55,340 nt of DNA from Ruminococcus sp. (GTDB lineage: Bacteria > Bacillota > Clostridia > Oscillospirales > Ruminococcaceae): positions 1-55,340 of the forward strand of contig JAFTYF010000026.1 of assembly GCA_017461395.1 (NCBI GenBank), in the 5' to 3' direction. The notes beneath the pieces were generated by a model that did no database searches, was not told the origin of the DNA, and saw only the letters and a program-made list of their open reading frames with translations. Below are positions 34,227 through 44,228 of the stretch, in pieces. Position numbers and translations under genes: made by a program. Position 1 is the first letter of the stretch. The number at the start of each line of letters is the position of its first letter.

Positions 34227-35093
34227 ATGAAAGAAATAGTAGGAGTACGCTTTAAAAGCGTCGGAAAAATATATTACTTCTCGCCGGGCGATATCAAGGC
34301 GAATATCGGTGATTACGCTATCGTTGAGACAGTCCGTGGAGTCGAGTGCGGAGAGGTAGTTATTGCAAACAGACAGATAGAGGACAATCAGATATCCTCT
34401 CCGCTCAAGCCTATTATCCGGTTAGCTACCGAGGTGGATATGAAGACAGCTGAAAAAAATAAACAGCGTGAAAAAGAGGCTTTCGCCGTTTGTCAGGAGA
34501 AGATAGCTTTCCGCAAACTGAAAATGAATCTCGTGGACGTTGAATGTACTTTCGACAATAATAAGATACTTTTCTATTTTACGGCAGAAAATCGCGTTGA
34601 TTTCCGTGAGCTTGTCAAGGATCTTGCGGCTGTTTTCAGAACACGAATCGAGCTGAGACAGATTGGCGTCAGGGATGAAGCTAAAATTCTTGGCGGAATG
34701 GGTATCTGCGGCAGAGAATTCTGCTGTAAGGGATATATGGGCGATTTCCAGCCTGTATCTATCAAAATGGCTAAGGAACAGGGACTTTCACTCAATCCGA
34801 CAAAGATCTCCGGCACCTGCGGCAGACTTATGTGCTGTCTGAAAAATGAACAGAACGTCTACGAGGAGCTTCTTAAGATCACTCCCAAGATCGGAGCTTT
34901 GGTCGTTACTCCCGACGGCGATAAGGGCAAGGTCGAGGATGTAAACCTCATTACAGGAAAACTCAGGGTAAAGACTGAAAAATCTGAAGTCCCCGTAACT
35001 CTCGACAGAAGCGAGGTCAAGCTTCTCAAAGATGCGGAGATCAGGGTAAACCGTGATGAACTGAAAGCACTTAAAAATCTTGAGGACAAATAA
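34227..35093 (+). CDS. ricT: RicT/YaaT, PSP1-domain Fe-S protein
   Basis: 288 residues. The PSP1 domain includes the Cys pairs GMGICGREFCCKG and GTCGRLMCCLK, which in Bacillus RicT help hold 4Fe-4S clusters. The C-terminal part has a KOW-like beta domain (TPDGDKGKVEDVNLITGKL). In B. subtilis RicA-RicF-RicT promote RNase Y-dependent mRNA maturation and affect sporulation and competence. AAGGAG in front. Its stop overlaps the queH start as TAATG. Confidence 0.94.
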   Translation: MKEIVGVRFKSVGKIYYFSPGDIKANIGDYAIVETVRGVECGEVVIANRQIEDNQISSPLKPIIRLATEVDMKTAEKNKQREKEAFAVCQEKIAFRKLKMNLVDVECTFDNNKILFYFTAENRVDFRELVKDLAAVFRTRIELRQIGVRDEAKILGGMGICGREFCCKGYMGDFQPVSIKMAKEQGLSLNPTKISGTCGRLMCCLKNEQNVYEELLKITPKIGALVVTPDGDKGKVEDVNLITGKLRVKTEKSEVPVTLDRSEVKLLKDAEIRVNRDELKALKNLEDK

Positions 35094-35737
35094 TGAACAA
35101 GATAAATTACGGCAGAATGCTTGACGAAACTATTGCCGCACTTGAAAAAAGCGGCGAAAAGCCGTCGCTGCTGCTTCATGCGTGCTGTGCTCCGTGCAGC
35201 AGTCATACGCTGACGGTACTGGAAAAATATTTCGATCTTACGCTGTATTTTTTCAATCCGAATATCGCTCCGGAGGAGGAATATCAGTTCCGCTGCAGCG
35301 AGCTGAAAAGGCTTGTCCGTGAAATGGGACTCGATGTGAAAATAATCGAGGAAAAATACGATCCTTCGACGTTTTATGAGCTTGCAAAGGGACTTGAAGA
35401 TCTTCCTGAAAGAGGAGAGCGCTGTCAGAAATGCATTTCCTGCCGCCTTGAAGCTGCCGCCGCAAAGGCTGACGAGCTTTGCTGCGATTACTTCACCACT
35501 ACGCTGACTATCAGTCCGCATAAGGACTGCGCTTTTATCAATCAAAGAGGCGGAGAAATCGCAGGAAATTACAATGCGGACTACCTCTACTCCGATTTCA
35601 AGAAGCACGAGGGCTATAAACATTCAATCGAGCTGTCAAAAAAATACGGTCTGTACCGGCAGAATTACTGCGGATGCGTATACAGCAAGAGAAATTCCAC
35701 ACAGTCAGAAAATCGTCCGGAGGATAAAAATGGCTAA
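35093..35737 (+). CDS. queH: Epoxyqueuosine reductase QueH
   Basis: 214 residues. LLLHACCAPCSS near the N-terminus, CQKCISCR in the middle and YCGCVYS near the end hold the paired cysteines for the metal/Fe-S centre of the QueH (DUF208) family. It reduces epoxyqueuosine in tRNA to queuosine, a non-orthologous replacement for QueG. Overlaps the next gene by 8 nt. Confidence 0.94.
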   Translation: MNKINYGRMLDETIAALEKSGEKPSLLLHACCAPCSSHTLTVLEKYFDLTLYFFNPNIAPEEEYQFRCSELKRLVREMGLDVKIIEEKYDPSTFYELAKGLEDLPERGERCQKCISCRLEAAAAKADELCCDYFTTTLTISPHKDCAFINQRGGEIAGNYNADYLYSDFKKHEGYKHSIELSKKYGLYRQNYCGCVYSKRNSTQSENRPEDKNG

Positions 35738-36209
35738 AGAAGCAAAGACAAATGCAATGCGTTTTCTTGACAAGTCAGGGATAAAATACGAGTACAATAC
35801 ATATCAGTGCGATGAGTTCATCGACGGCGTTACTACTGCAAAAACTCTCGGACAGCCGCCTGAGGAGACATTCAAGACGCTTGTAGCACAGGGAAAAACA
35901 GGCACTTACTACTGCTTTCTGATTCCCGTTGCGCTGGAGCTTGATCTGAAAAAAGCGGCGGTAAGCGTCGGGGAAAAATCAGTTTCTCTGCTTCATGTGA
36001 AGGATATCACAAAGGTTACGGGATATGTCCGTGGCGGATGTACTCCTATCGGCATGAAAAAACAGTTCATGACGGTTGTACATTCATCGGCTGAGGAACT
36101 TCCGCTTTTCTATATAAGCGGCGGAAGGATTGGTTTGCAGATACATCTTTGTCCGGCTGATCTTGTATCTTCGATCGGCGGAAAATTCTGCGATATAGTA
36201 ATGAATTAA
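35730..36209 (+). CDS. YbaK/EbsC-type aminoacyl-tRNA deacylase
   Basis: 159 residues from ATG 35730 (GGAGG upstream, inside queH); the longer frame lies within queH. EETFKTLVAQGKTG, LDLKKAAVSVGEKSVSLL (shortened: KKAAVSVGEKSV), VRGGCTPIGMKK and ISGGRIGLQIHLCPADL are YbaK hallmarks, including the catalytic Lys in the first segment. It most likely hydrolyses Cys-tRNA(Pro). Last gene of the unit before a terminator. Confidence 0.92.
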   Translation: MAKEAKTNAMRFLDKSGIKYEYNTYQCDEFIDGVTTAKTLGQPPEETFKTLVAQGKTGTYYCFLIPVALELDLKKAAVSVGEKSVSLLHVKDITKVTGYVRGGCTPIGMKKQFMTVVHSSAEELPLFYISGGRIGLQIHLCPADLVSSIGGKFCDIVMN

Positions 36210-36232
36210 GGGCACCGACGGTGCCCTTTTGT
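36210..36232. terminator. Terminator between convergent ybaK-like gene and dpaB
   Basis: GGGCACC-gac-GGTGCCC followed by TTTTG on the plus strand, directly after the stop codon. Confidence 0.8.
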
Positions 36233-36238
36233 TTATGA

Positions 36239-36841
36239 TTACTTCGATTCTCGTGAATGATATATAATCGGTCTTAACTGGATTCCCTTCATAGCCGCTT
36301 CTGCCGCCTGCGGTATCATGCTGAATTCCGCCACAAGTGAAGCAGGCTTTTTTACCCAGTCATCCTGAATCATAGGTACAAAATAGTAATTCTTCCGGTT
36401 GAACAGCTCACCGAGATTCTTTGCCGAGCCTAAAAGCGAATCGTTGGAGGCAATCGCAAGAAGTACCGGTTTTCCAGTACGAAGATGCGATTTTACCGCC
36501 ATTGTGGCAGTATTATCGGTAATTCCGTTTGCAAGCTTTGCGGCTGTATTTGAAGTGCACGGCGCAGCTATCATGAGATCCGTCATGTCCTTCGGACCGA
36601 TAGGTTCGGCGTCCGCAATTGTTGTGATTATCTCACGTCCGCAGATTTTCCGCAGCTTTGCAAGATTTTCCTCAGCCGTTCCGAAGCGTGTATTGATTGA
36701 GGCAGCGTGCTCCGACATTATCGGAATCAGTTCTGCGCCCATTTCCATAAGCCGCTGTGCCTGTTCAAAACTCTGGCTGAATGTGCAGAACGAGCCTGTC
36801 ATGATGTATCCTATCCGGAGTCCTTTTAATGTATCAGCCAT
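36239..36841 (-). CDS. dpaB: Dipicolinate synthase subunit B
   Basis: 200 residues, flavoprotein-like fold. GLRIGYIMTGSFCTFSQSF, IMSEHAA and LMIAAPCTSNTAAKLANGITD are typical of SpoVFB. With subunit A it forms dipicolinic acid from dihydrodipicolinate in the mother cell; the product is stored as Ca-DPA in the spore core. Overlaps dpaA by 8 nt. Confidence 0.94.
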   Translation of the reverse strand: MADTLKGLRIGYIMTGSFCTFSQSFEQAQRLMEMGAELIPIMSEHAASINTRFGTAEENLAKLRKICGREIITTIADAEPIGPKDMTDLMIAAPCTSNTAAKLANGITDNTATMAVKSHLRTGKPVLLAIASNDSLLGSAKNLGELFNRKNYYFVPMIQDDWVKKPASLVAEFSMIPQAAEAAMKGIQLRPIIYHSRESK

Positions 36842-37694
36842 AAGCTTCCTCCATTTCCGTGATTATGTCGATAACCGTTTCTGCGATGATCTCTCCGGAG
36901 GTGACTGGTGCTGTTTTTCCGGGAAGTCCCAGTGCCCATATCGCTTTAATTCCAAGCTCTGCAGCAGCGTCGAAATCAATTCCTCCCGGCTTGGAGGCAA
37001 GGTCAATGAACAGCGTTTTTTCACCGAATCTTCCAAGAAGCTCCCGATCGAAAATAATATGAGGAGCTGTATTGAAAACCAGATCATAATTTCCGTCCAT
37101 TTTGTCAGTGCAAACGGATTTTATACCGTGTATTCTTGAATTTGCCGTGCCCCTTGCACTGCGGACAGCAGCAGTCACATCTGAACCAAAGCCCTTTAAT
37201 ATCTCTGCAAGAGCCCTGCCTATCCTGCCCATGCCGACGATAAGAACACGCAGTCCGCTGAGTGTCACAGGAAGCTCATCGAGAGCGATCTGCACAGCAC
37301 CCTCAGCTGTAGGCACGGCATTTTTCAGATTCAGTGCCTCGCTTTCCATGTAGTCGCAAAGCTGATATCCCTCAAAAGCTTCACGGAGCTTTTCATCAAT
37401 GCGTCCGGCAAAAATAATACTGTCAGGTTTGAGAAGATTTTTTATATCCTCAGCCGAAATGCTCCCCCTGAAACAGGGCGTGCTTATCATTCCGGCTTCG
37501 TCGAGGGGAAGAACAGGCAGAACAGCACAGTCAAAAGGAGTACCCTCCGCAGAGGAGATGAATGAGTTTACGGAGGGGATAAGTTCCTCGTCAAAGCCGA
37601 TGATACCGGCTATATATCCGGATGAAAGGCGGCTTGCACAGTAAATCTGACGCATATCACCGCCGGCAATAAGAATTTTGTGCTTGCTTTTCAT
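36834..37694 (-). CDS. dpaA: Dipicolinate synthase subunit A
   Basis: 286 residues from ATG 37694, with GGAG 6 nt upstream; an ATG at 37706 contains that site and is less likely. ILIAGGDMRQIYCASRL is the start of SpoVFA; the C-terminal Rossmann domain has LRVLIVGMGRIGRALAEIL, and the end WALGLPGKTAPVTSGEII is conserved. Many Clostridia lack spoVF and use another route, so its presence is informative: this organism very likely makes, or recently made, endospores. A sigma-K-like promoter lies upstream. Confidence 0.94.
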   Translation of the reverse strand: MKSKHKILIAGGDMRQIYCASRLSSGYIAGIIGFDEELIPSVNSFISSAEGTPFDCAVLPVLPLDEAGMISTPCFRGSISAEDIKNLLKPDSIIFAGRIDEKLREAFEGYQLCDYMESEALNLKNAVPTAEGAVQIALDELPVTLSGLRVLIVGMGRIGRALAEILKGFGSDVTAAVRSARGTANSRIHGIKSVCTDKMDGNYDLVFNTAPHIIFDRELLGRFGEKTLFIDLASKPGGIDFDAAAELGIKAIWALGLPGKTAPVTSGEIIAETVIDIITEMEEAYG

Positions 37695-37710
37695 AATGAA
37701 CTCCATTCTG

Positions 37711-37730
37711 CCGCCGAGCGGCGGATTTTT
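37711..37730. repeat. Hairpin in the dpaA leader
   Basis: CCGCCG-ag-CGGCGG lies just before the dpaA ribosome-binding site. On the plus strand it is followed by a T-run (ATTTTTT), like a terminator, but no plus-strand gene leads into it. In the dpaA mRNA it would sit in the leader. Confidence 0.5.
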
Positions 37731-37744
37731 TGAAATTACCTTTT

Positions 37745-37772
37745 TATTATATGAAAAGCAGACTGGATGTGT
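37745..37772 (-). promoter_or_regulatory. Sigma-K-like sporulation promoter for dpaAB
   Basis: On the minus strand AC, 17 bp, CATATAATA. This equals the Bacillus sigma-K pattern AC-N16/17-CATAnnnTA. Predicted start about 44 nt before dpaA. No TTGACA-like element is spaced with it. spoVF is a sigma-K gene in B. subtilis. Confidence 0.65.
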
Positions 37773-37825
37773 TCTGAAAATGTAAGATCCTGCTCTTTAA
37801 CTGTTGTACTCCTATATAAAAGTTT

Positions 37826-37857
37826 GAGGAAACCCCTTTTACAAAAGGGATTTCCTC
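37826..37857 (-). terminator. Terminator after groEL
   Basis: GAGGAAA-c-CCCTTTT-aca-AAAGGG-a-TTTCCTC, a long stem about 55 nt beyond the groEL stop. The T-run on the minus side is interrupted (CAAACTTTTA). Confidence 0.7.
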
Positions 37858-37909
37858 AATAACACCTATAAAAATTCTTATAAAAATATTTCAGTTAAGG
37901 ATACGGTAA

Positions 37910-39550
<1,641 letters not shown>

Positions 39551-39579
39551 TTAATTTATAATGTAACCAGCTTTTGTAA

Positions 39580-39891
<312 letters not shown>

Positions 39892-39896
39892 TTATC

Positions 39897-39923
39897 TTAG
39901 CACTCTCTTTCTTTGAGTGCTAA
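39897..39923 (-). promoter_or_regulatory. CIRCE operator (HrcA binding site)
   Basis: TTAGCACTC-N9-GAGTGCTAA, an exact match to the CIRCE consensus, between the promoter and groES. Heat-shock control by HrcA is expected; hrcA is not in this window. Confidence 0.97.
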
Positions 39924-39927
39924 TTAT

Positions 39928-39955
39928 ATTTTACCACCTTTTTGCAATAAATCAA
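39928..39955 (-). promoter_or_regulatory. Promoter of groES-groEL
   Basis: On the minus strand TTGATT, 16-bp spacer, TAAAAT; CIRCE begins 5 nt downstream of the -10 box and covers the expected start site. Confidence 0.65.
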
Positions 39956-40088
39956 GAGTATTCCGCCATTTTCATGATTATGCACAATATATTCAACAGT
40001 ATGTTGAAATCATCCTCATTGATATCGCCCGTATTTTTCAGCATACAGAAAACTTTTTGCCGATTTTCCGTAAAAAAGAAAAAATCAC

Positions 40089-40117
40089 TTGCAATTATTC
40101 TTAATATATGGTATAAT
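40089..40117 (+). promoter_or_regulatory. Sigma-A promoter for yajC
   Basis: TTGCAA (40089-40094), 17-bp spacer, TATAAT (40112-40117), 46 nt before the start codon. Confidence 0.78.
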
Positions 40118-40163
40118 GTTATTTACATTTATAGAATGAGCAATGCTCAGATTGGAGAGAATC

Positions 40164-40712
40164 ATGAAGTTTAAAAAGTTTATTTCATCATTGACCGCTG
40201 CCGTTTCAATGTCTGTACTGGCAGCTTTCACAGCAATGTCTGCTTTCGCTGATGATGCAGCTCAGACAACAGCTGCTGCAAACAATTCTCAGCAGCAGGG
40301 TGGAAGCATCTGGGGATTCCTGCTTCCTCTTATCCTCATGTTCCTGCTTCTCTATTTCATCGCTATCAGACCGCAGAAGAAAAGAGACAGAGAGCTTAAA
40401 GAAATGCAGGACAGCCTCGAAATAGGCGATGAAATCATCACCGGCGGCGGTATAGTTGGTATCGTTGTCCGCACAAACGATGATACAATCGTTATCGAAA
40501 CAGGCGGCGAAAGACACAAGCTCAGAATCAAGAAGTGGGCTATCACTGAAAACGTAACAGCAGCTGAACGCATCAAGGAAATGAAAGCAGCTGCTGCATC
40601 TAAAAAGGCTGATTCAGCCGGTGTTGCTTCTGCAAAGCTTGCTGATGAGGATGAGGATTCTTCCGACAAGAAGAAGTCAAAAAATAAGAAAAAAGACGCT
40701 GAAGAAGAATAA
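40164..40712 (+). CDS. yajC: Preprotein translocase subunit YajC
   Basis: 182 residues from ATG 40164 (GGAGAG upstream). The YajC core is a single helix (WGFLLPLILMFLLLYFIAIRP) followed by QKKRDRELKEMQDSLEIGDEIITGGGIVGIV (shortened: DSLEIGDEIITGGGIVG). Before it is an extra 45-residue N-terminal part resembling a signal peptide (ending AFADDA) plus a Gln/Ala linker; after it is a charged Lys/Glu tail. This makes it longer than E. coli YajC (110). It assists SecDF at the translocon. Confidence 0.92.
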   Translation: MKFKKFISSLTAAVSMSVLAAFTAMSAFADDAAQTTAAANNSQQQGGSIWGFLLPLILMFLLLYFIAIRPQKKRDRELKEMQDSLEIGDEIITGGGIVGIVVRTNDDTIVIETGGERHKLRIKKWAITENVTAAERIKEMKAAAASKKADSAGVASAKLADEDEDSSDKKKSKNKKKDAEEE

Positions 40713-40720
40713 TAACAGCT

Positions 40721-40764
40721 ATCCCTCCATAGAATGTACTAACTACTTCTATGGAGGGATTTTT
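40721..40764 (+). promoter_or_regulatory. Perfect 14-bp hairpin with T-run covering the next ribosome-binding site
   Basis: ATCCCTCCATAGAA (40721-40734) and TTCTATGGAGGGAT (40747-40760) are exact complements with a 12-nt loop, followed by TTTT and then the ATG at 40765. The 3' arm contains GGAGGG, the only ribosome-binding site for the next gene. It can act as the yajC terminator and/or mask that site. Confidence 0.8.
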
Positions 40765-41163
40765 ATGCGCCGTCACCGCAGAAACCTATGGTCATTCAGC
40801 CGGCTGAGTATGACCGTCTCGACTGTTTTGGGCGTTGTTTTCCTTTTTATTACAGTTCTCGCTGTTTCGGGATTTGCTTTTTTCTTCGTATCTGATTTCC
40901 GGCTTTTGAAAATCATTTCGCTGCTTCCCCTTTTCACCGGAGCTTTCTCAGCTGGATTTATCTTCGGAAAATACCGCCGCCGTAAAGGTATGCTCTCCGG
41001 TATTATCTGCGGTTTGCTCTTGTATATCATTATTTCTGCCGTTGGAATCGCCCTTTCCGGAAGCCCTGCACATATCAGCAAGCTCTTTCTGCTTACCGTA
41101 TCCGGCGCAATAGGCGGCATTACCGGCGTTAACTCTAAACGCCCGAAAAATCTTAGAGATTAA
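40765..41163 (+). CDS. TIGR04086-type four-helix membrane protein
   Basis: 132 residues. Basic start (MRRHRRNLW) and four transmembrane helices; the pattern FTGAFSAGFIFGKYRRRKGMLSGIICGLLLY is typical of the small membrane family found next to yajC in Clostridia (shortened: GAFSAGFIFGKYRRRKGML). Function unknown. Its translation start lies inside the yajC hairpin, see the preceding feature. Confidence 0.82.
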   Translation: MRRHRRNLWSFSRLSMTVSTVLGVVFLFITVLAVSGFAFFFVSDFRLLKIISLLPLFTGAFSAGFIFGKYRRRKGMLSGIICGLLLYIIISAVGIALSGSPAHISKLFLLTVSGAIGGITGVNSKRPKNLRD

Positions 41164-41165
41164 AA

Positions 41166-41199
41166 AACTGCCCGTTATTTCACGGACAGTTGATTTTTA
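41166..41199. terminator. Terminator between convergent genes
   Basis: AACTG-c-CCGT-tatttc-ACGG-a-CAGTT, with T-rich flanks on both sides (TTTTTA on the plus, TTTTTTA on the minus). Confidence 0.8.
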
Positions 41200-41205
41200 T
41201 AAATA

Positions 41206-42633
41206 TCAATAATTTCCGGATGTATCTTCTATAAGCTTGAATTTTATTTTATATTCAGTTATAGCTCCATCCTCATCAATATGCGCACAAGTTGCCGGAA
41301 CAGTATCACCTACCCCATAGCTGCTTGTAATCGCATTGTAGAACTCATTATACGTTGCCACCTTAGTTCCGGCAACCTCAGTGATGAAATCTCCCGGCTT
41401 AAGGTCGGTATTTGCAATATCAGAATCTTCTGAAATACTTTCGATATATATTCCTCTGAAATTCTCTGGAAGATCAAAACCAAGCTCGTCCTCTATAATA
41501 AGTATCTTAGACTGCTCTGACATATCTATAAGCTGTATACCTATTCTGAATCTGCCGCTGATATAGCCCTTATCAATAAGTTCCTCTATAATAGGAAGCG
41601 CCTCGTTTGAGGTGATAGCAAAGCCAAGTCCCTCATAGCTGCTGCTTACATACTTTGAGGAGGTAATTCCGATAACCTCGCCGTACATATTGACAAGCGC
41701 TCCGCCGGAGTTTCCAGGGCTTATATCGGCATTTGTCTGGATACACTCCATTTCAAAGGTAGTTTCATCTGTTCTTATCTTTCTATGAACGGCGGAAATT
41801 ATTCCGTCTGTAACCGTAAACGAAAGGCTTACCGGATTTCCGATAGCAATAACCTGCTGTCCAACAACGGCATTGTCGGAATTGCCGAAAACCGCAGGAT
41901 GAAGCTTCACACCTGATACTCTGATAACAGCAATATCCGTCTTGACATCCCTTCCAACAACCTCAGCCTCATACTGCTTGCCGTCAACTGTATTTATTAT
42001 GTGTATGCCGTTTTCATGGAGAACATGAGTATTTGTGACGATATAGCCGTCCTCGCTGATTACAACACCTGAGCCTGAGCCAATATAATTTCCTGCCTGA
42101 TAGTCAGCACGGCTGGCGTAGGTGTATATCTCAACGATCGAAGGCTTTACTATTTCAGAAACTCCCTCAATAGTGTATCTTCCGTACTTGTCGGTTTTCA
42201 GAAGCTCATCAGCGGAAGCTTTTCTGTTCACACTTTTATACATCACTATCTGCTTGCGTTCTGCAAGCCTGTCAAGAGCCTTATCGCTGTCGACCATATC
42301 TGTGACTATCCCGAATGCCGCAAAGCCGAATGCAGCTGCCATAAGCACCAGAAACATCACTACAGCCGCTGTTGTACCGCCGGATTTCTTTGCAGATACC
42401 GCTTCTGCCGCTGGCTGAGTATTATTTCCGCTGTTTTTCATTTCTTCAAGACCGATAGATTCATACATAAAGCTGTCGTATGAAGTCTGTTCCGGCTGTG
42501 AGATATATACCGGCTGATCTATGCTTTCCTCTCGAAACTGTTCAGCAGAAGGTGTTTCCTCAACTGCCGGAGTACTCTCCTCCCCGCTGAAATCAGATAT
42601 ACCATTTGTAATATTATTATCTCTTTCGTCCAT
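41206..42633 (-). CDS. HtrA/DegP-like membrane-anchored serine protease
   Basis: 475 residues. An acidic, Gln/Ser-rich cytoplasmic part (1-85), one transmembrane helix (89-110), then the trypsin-like domain with catalytic H203 (VTNTHVL), D233 (TDIAVIRV) and S309 (GNSGGAL), and a C-terminal PDZ domain (about 360-465, LKPGDFITEVAGTKV). It degrades or refolds damaged exported proteins outside the membrane. It overlaps the kinase gene by 17 nt. The order regulator-kinase-HtrA recalls the Bacillus walRK locus, which ends in an htrA-type gene. Confidence 0.95.
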   Translation of the reverse strand: MDERDNNITNGISDFSGEESTPAVEETPSAEQFREESIDQPVYISQPEQTSYDSFMYESIGLEEMKNSGNNTQPAAEAVSAKKSGGTTAAVVMFLVLMAAAFGFAAFGIVTDMVDSDKALDRLAERKQIVMYKSVNRKASADELLKTDKYGRYTIEGVSEIVKPSIVEIYTYASRADYQAGNYIGSGSGVVISEDGYIVTNTHVLHENGIHIINTVDGKQYEAEVVGRDVKTDIAVIRVSGVKLHPAVFGNSDNAVVGQQVIAIGNPVSLSFTVTDGIISAVHRKIRTDETTFEMECIQTNADISPGNSGGALVNMYGEVIGITSSKYVSSSYEGLGFAITSNEALPIIEELIDKGYISGRFRIGIQLIDMSEQSKILIIEDELGFDLPENFRGIYIESISEDSDIANTDLKPGDFITEVAGTKVATYNEFYNAITSSYGVGDTVPATCAHIDEDGAITEYKIKFKLIEDTSGNY

Positions 42634-44155
42634 AGTCCGTCCTTTCGTTATCGTTCCCGTTGTTTATATTAAGATCGGGTATCTGTATTATAAATTTAGT
42701 ATATTCGCCGTAAACGCTCTTAACGACAATGTGTCCCTTATGCAGATGCACGATTTTTCTGGAGATCGCAAGTCCCAGTCCGAGACCAGCAGCATCCTTG
42801 CCTCTTGAAGCATCCGTCTTGTAGAAGCGATCAAAAACCTGCTGTATTTCGTTATCACGAAGTCCCTCGCCCGTATTTTTAATGCTTACACAGTTCATTC
42901 CGTCAACCTTTTCAAACTCAAAGGTCAGCGTTCCGCCGTGATTTACGAACTTAACTGCATTCTCAACAAGATTGTAGATTACCTGCTGCATAAGATCAGC
43001 ATCGGCAACAGCAACAAGTCTCTGACTGTCGAGTCCGAGAATATCAAGATTCTTTTCATCTATCTTCTTTTCAAACATCAATACTGTCTGTATAACAAGA
43101 TCAGTAAGATTAGTCTCACGGAAGTTAGGCGTCATTGTTCCTGATTCAAACTTTGTCATGTTGAGCATCGACGAAATAAGTATCTTCAGACGCTGTATTT
43201 CCTTCGACACGATAACAAGATACTCGTTCTGCCTTGATTTCGGGATAGTTCCGTCAAGAATTCCTGACACAAAGCCGCCGACCGTAGTTATCGGAGTTCT
43301 CAACTCGTGTGAAACATTAGCGATAAATGTCTTTGAAGCTTCCTCGCTGTTCTTCAAGTTCTCCGCAAGCGCATTGACGCACTGAGTTATTTCCTTCGGG
43401 ATTCCATCAATATCCGTGCTGAGCGTTTCGGAGAAATCACCTTTGACGTACATCTCGCTTACCCTGAGGAAGTCGTATTCATATTTCGTCAGTTTTTTTG
43501 TCCTGCGGCTAAGAAGTACATAGAACAGATATATTACTGCAAGCGACATAACGCTTACAACAATTATTATTTTCAGTGTGAAGCTGTTGATGTTATCGGT
43601 TCTGCCGCAGAACAGGATATACATTCTGTCTCTTTCACCGGTATTATTCACAAAGGTCTTTTTTGTGCCATACAACAGATACGGTTCGCTTTTGAGGAGG
43701 TTTCTGGAATCAAATTTAAGATATTTCTTTTTCTTACCGTTTATTTCTTTTTTGATTTCAGTGTCAAGATCCTTCACCTCGCTGCTTGGAACAACTGTCT
43801 TACTGGAAACTGAAAAACGATTATCCGCCTCAATAAGATTCTTATCGTAATCGCCCTCAGCGAAAATACATTTGCCTTCCTTATCGTAAATATAAATTTT
43901 CAGCTTTTCTTCATTTGAAAATTTATAATGAAGCTTCTGCATTGTCTGATTGGATATCTGACCAGAATTTCTGTATTCATCTGCAAACATATCAATGTAA
44001 AGTCCGCCGGTCTTTTCAAGGCTGTCAAGCTCGGAATTCCTGTATATACGGGATGTGATCATGACAAGAATAACGCTGATGAATACAAGCACCGAGATAA
44101 TCGTGATAAATGCAAATTTAAACTGCCTGTGATAAGAGCTTTCCTTGTAATTCAA
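42617..44155 (-). CDS. Sensor histidine kinase (HAMP, HisKA, HATPase_c)
   Basis: 512 residues. Start is TTG 44155 with AGGAGG 9 nt upstream. Helix 1 (about 12-33), extracytoplasmic sensor of about 160 residues, helix 2 (about 193-215), HAMP (216-270), HisKA with phospho-accepting H283 (NVSHELRTP), N-box NLVENAVKF (395-403), G1 NTGEG and G2 GLGLGLAI. There is no PAS domain, unlike Bacillus WalK. Phosphorylates the regulator at 44229. A strong terminator lies between the two genes. Confidence 0.95.
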   Translation of the reverse strand: MNYKESSYHRQFKFAFITIISVLVFISVILVMITSRIYRNSELDSLEKTGGLYIDMFADEYRNSGQISNQTMQKLHYKFSNEEKLKIYIYDKEGKCIFAEGDYDKNLIEADNRFSVSSKTVVPSSEVKDLDTEIKKEINGKKKKYLKFDSRNLLKSEPYLLYGTKKTFVNNTGERDRMYILFCGRTDNINSFTLKIIIVVSVMSLAVIYLFYVLLSRRTKKLTKYEYDFLRVSEMYVKGDFSETLSTDIDGIPKEITQCVNALAENLKNSEEASKTFIANVSHELRTPITTVGGFVSGILDGTIPKSRQNEYLVIVSKEIQRLKILISSMLNMTKFESGTMTPNFRETNLTDLVIQTVLMFEKKIDEKNLDILGLDSQRLVAVADADLMQQVIYNLVENAVKFVNHGGTLTFEFEKVDGMNCVSIKNTGEGLRDNEIQQVFDRFYKTDASRGKDAAGLGLGLAISRKIVHLHKGHIVVKSVYGEYTKFIIQIPDLNINNGNDNERTDYGRKR

Positions 44156-44171
44156 AGCAATACGCCTCCTT

Positions 44172-44199
44172 AAAAAAAGGGAGGACAGAGCGTCCCCCC
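44172..44199 (-). terminator. Intrinsic terminator between response regulator and kinase
   Basis: On the minus strand GGGGGGAC-gctct-GTCCTCCC (8 bp, one G-T pair) is followed by seven T, 30 nt after the regulator stop and right in front of the kinase ribosome-binding site. Confidence 0.88.
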
Positions 44200-44228
44200 G
44201 AGTAATCCGATGTCAATGCGAAGGATTT

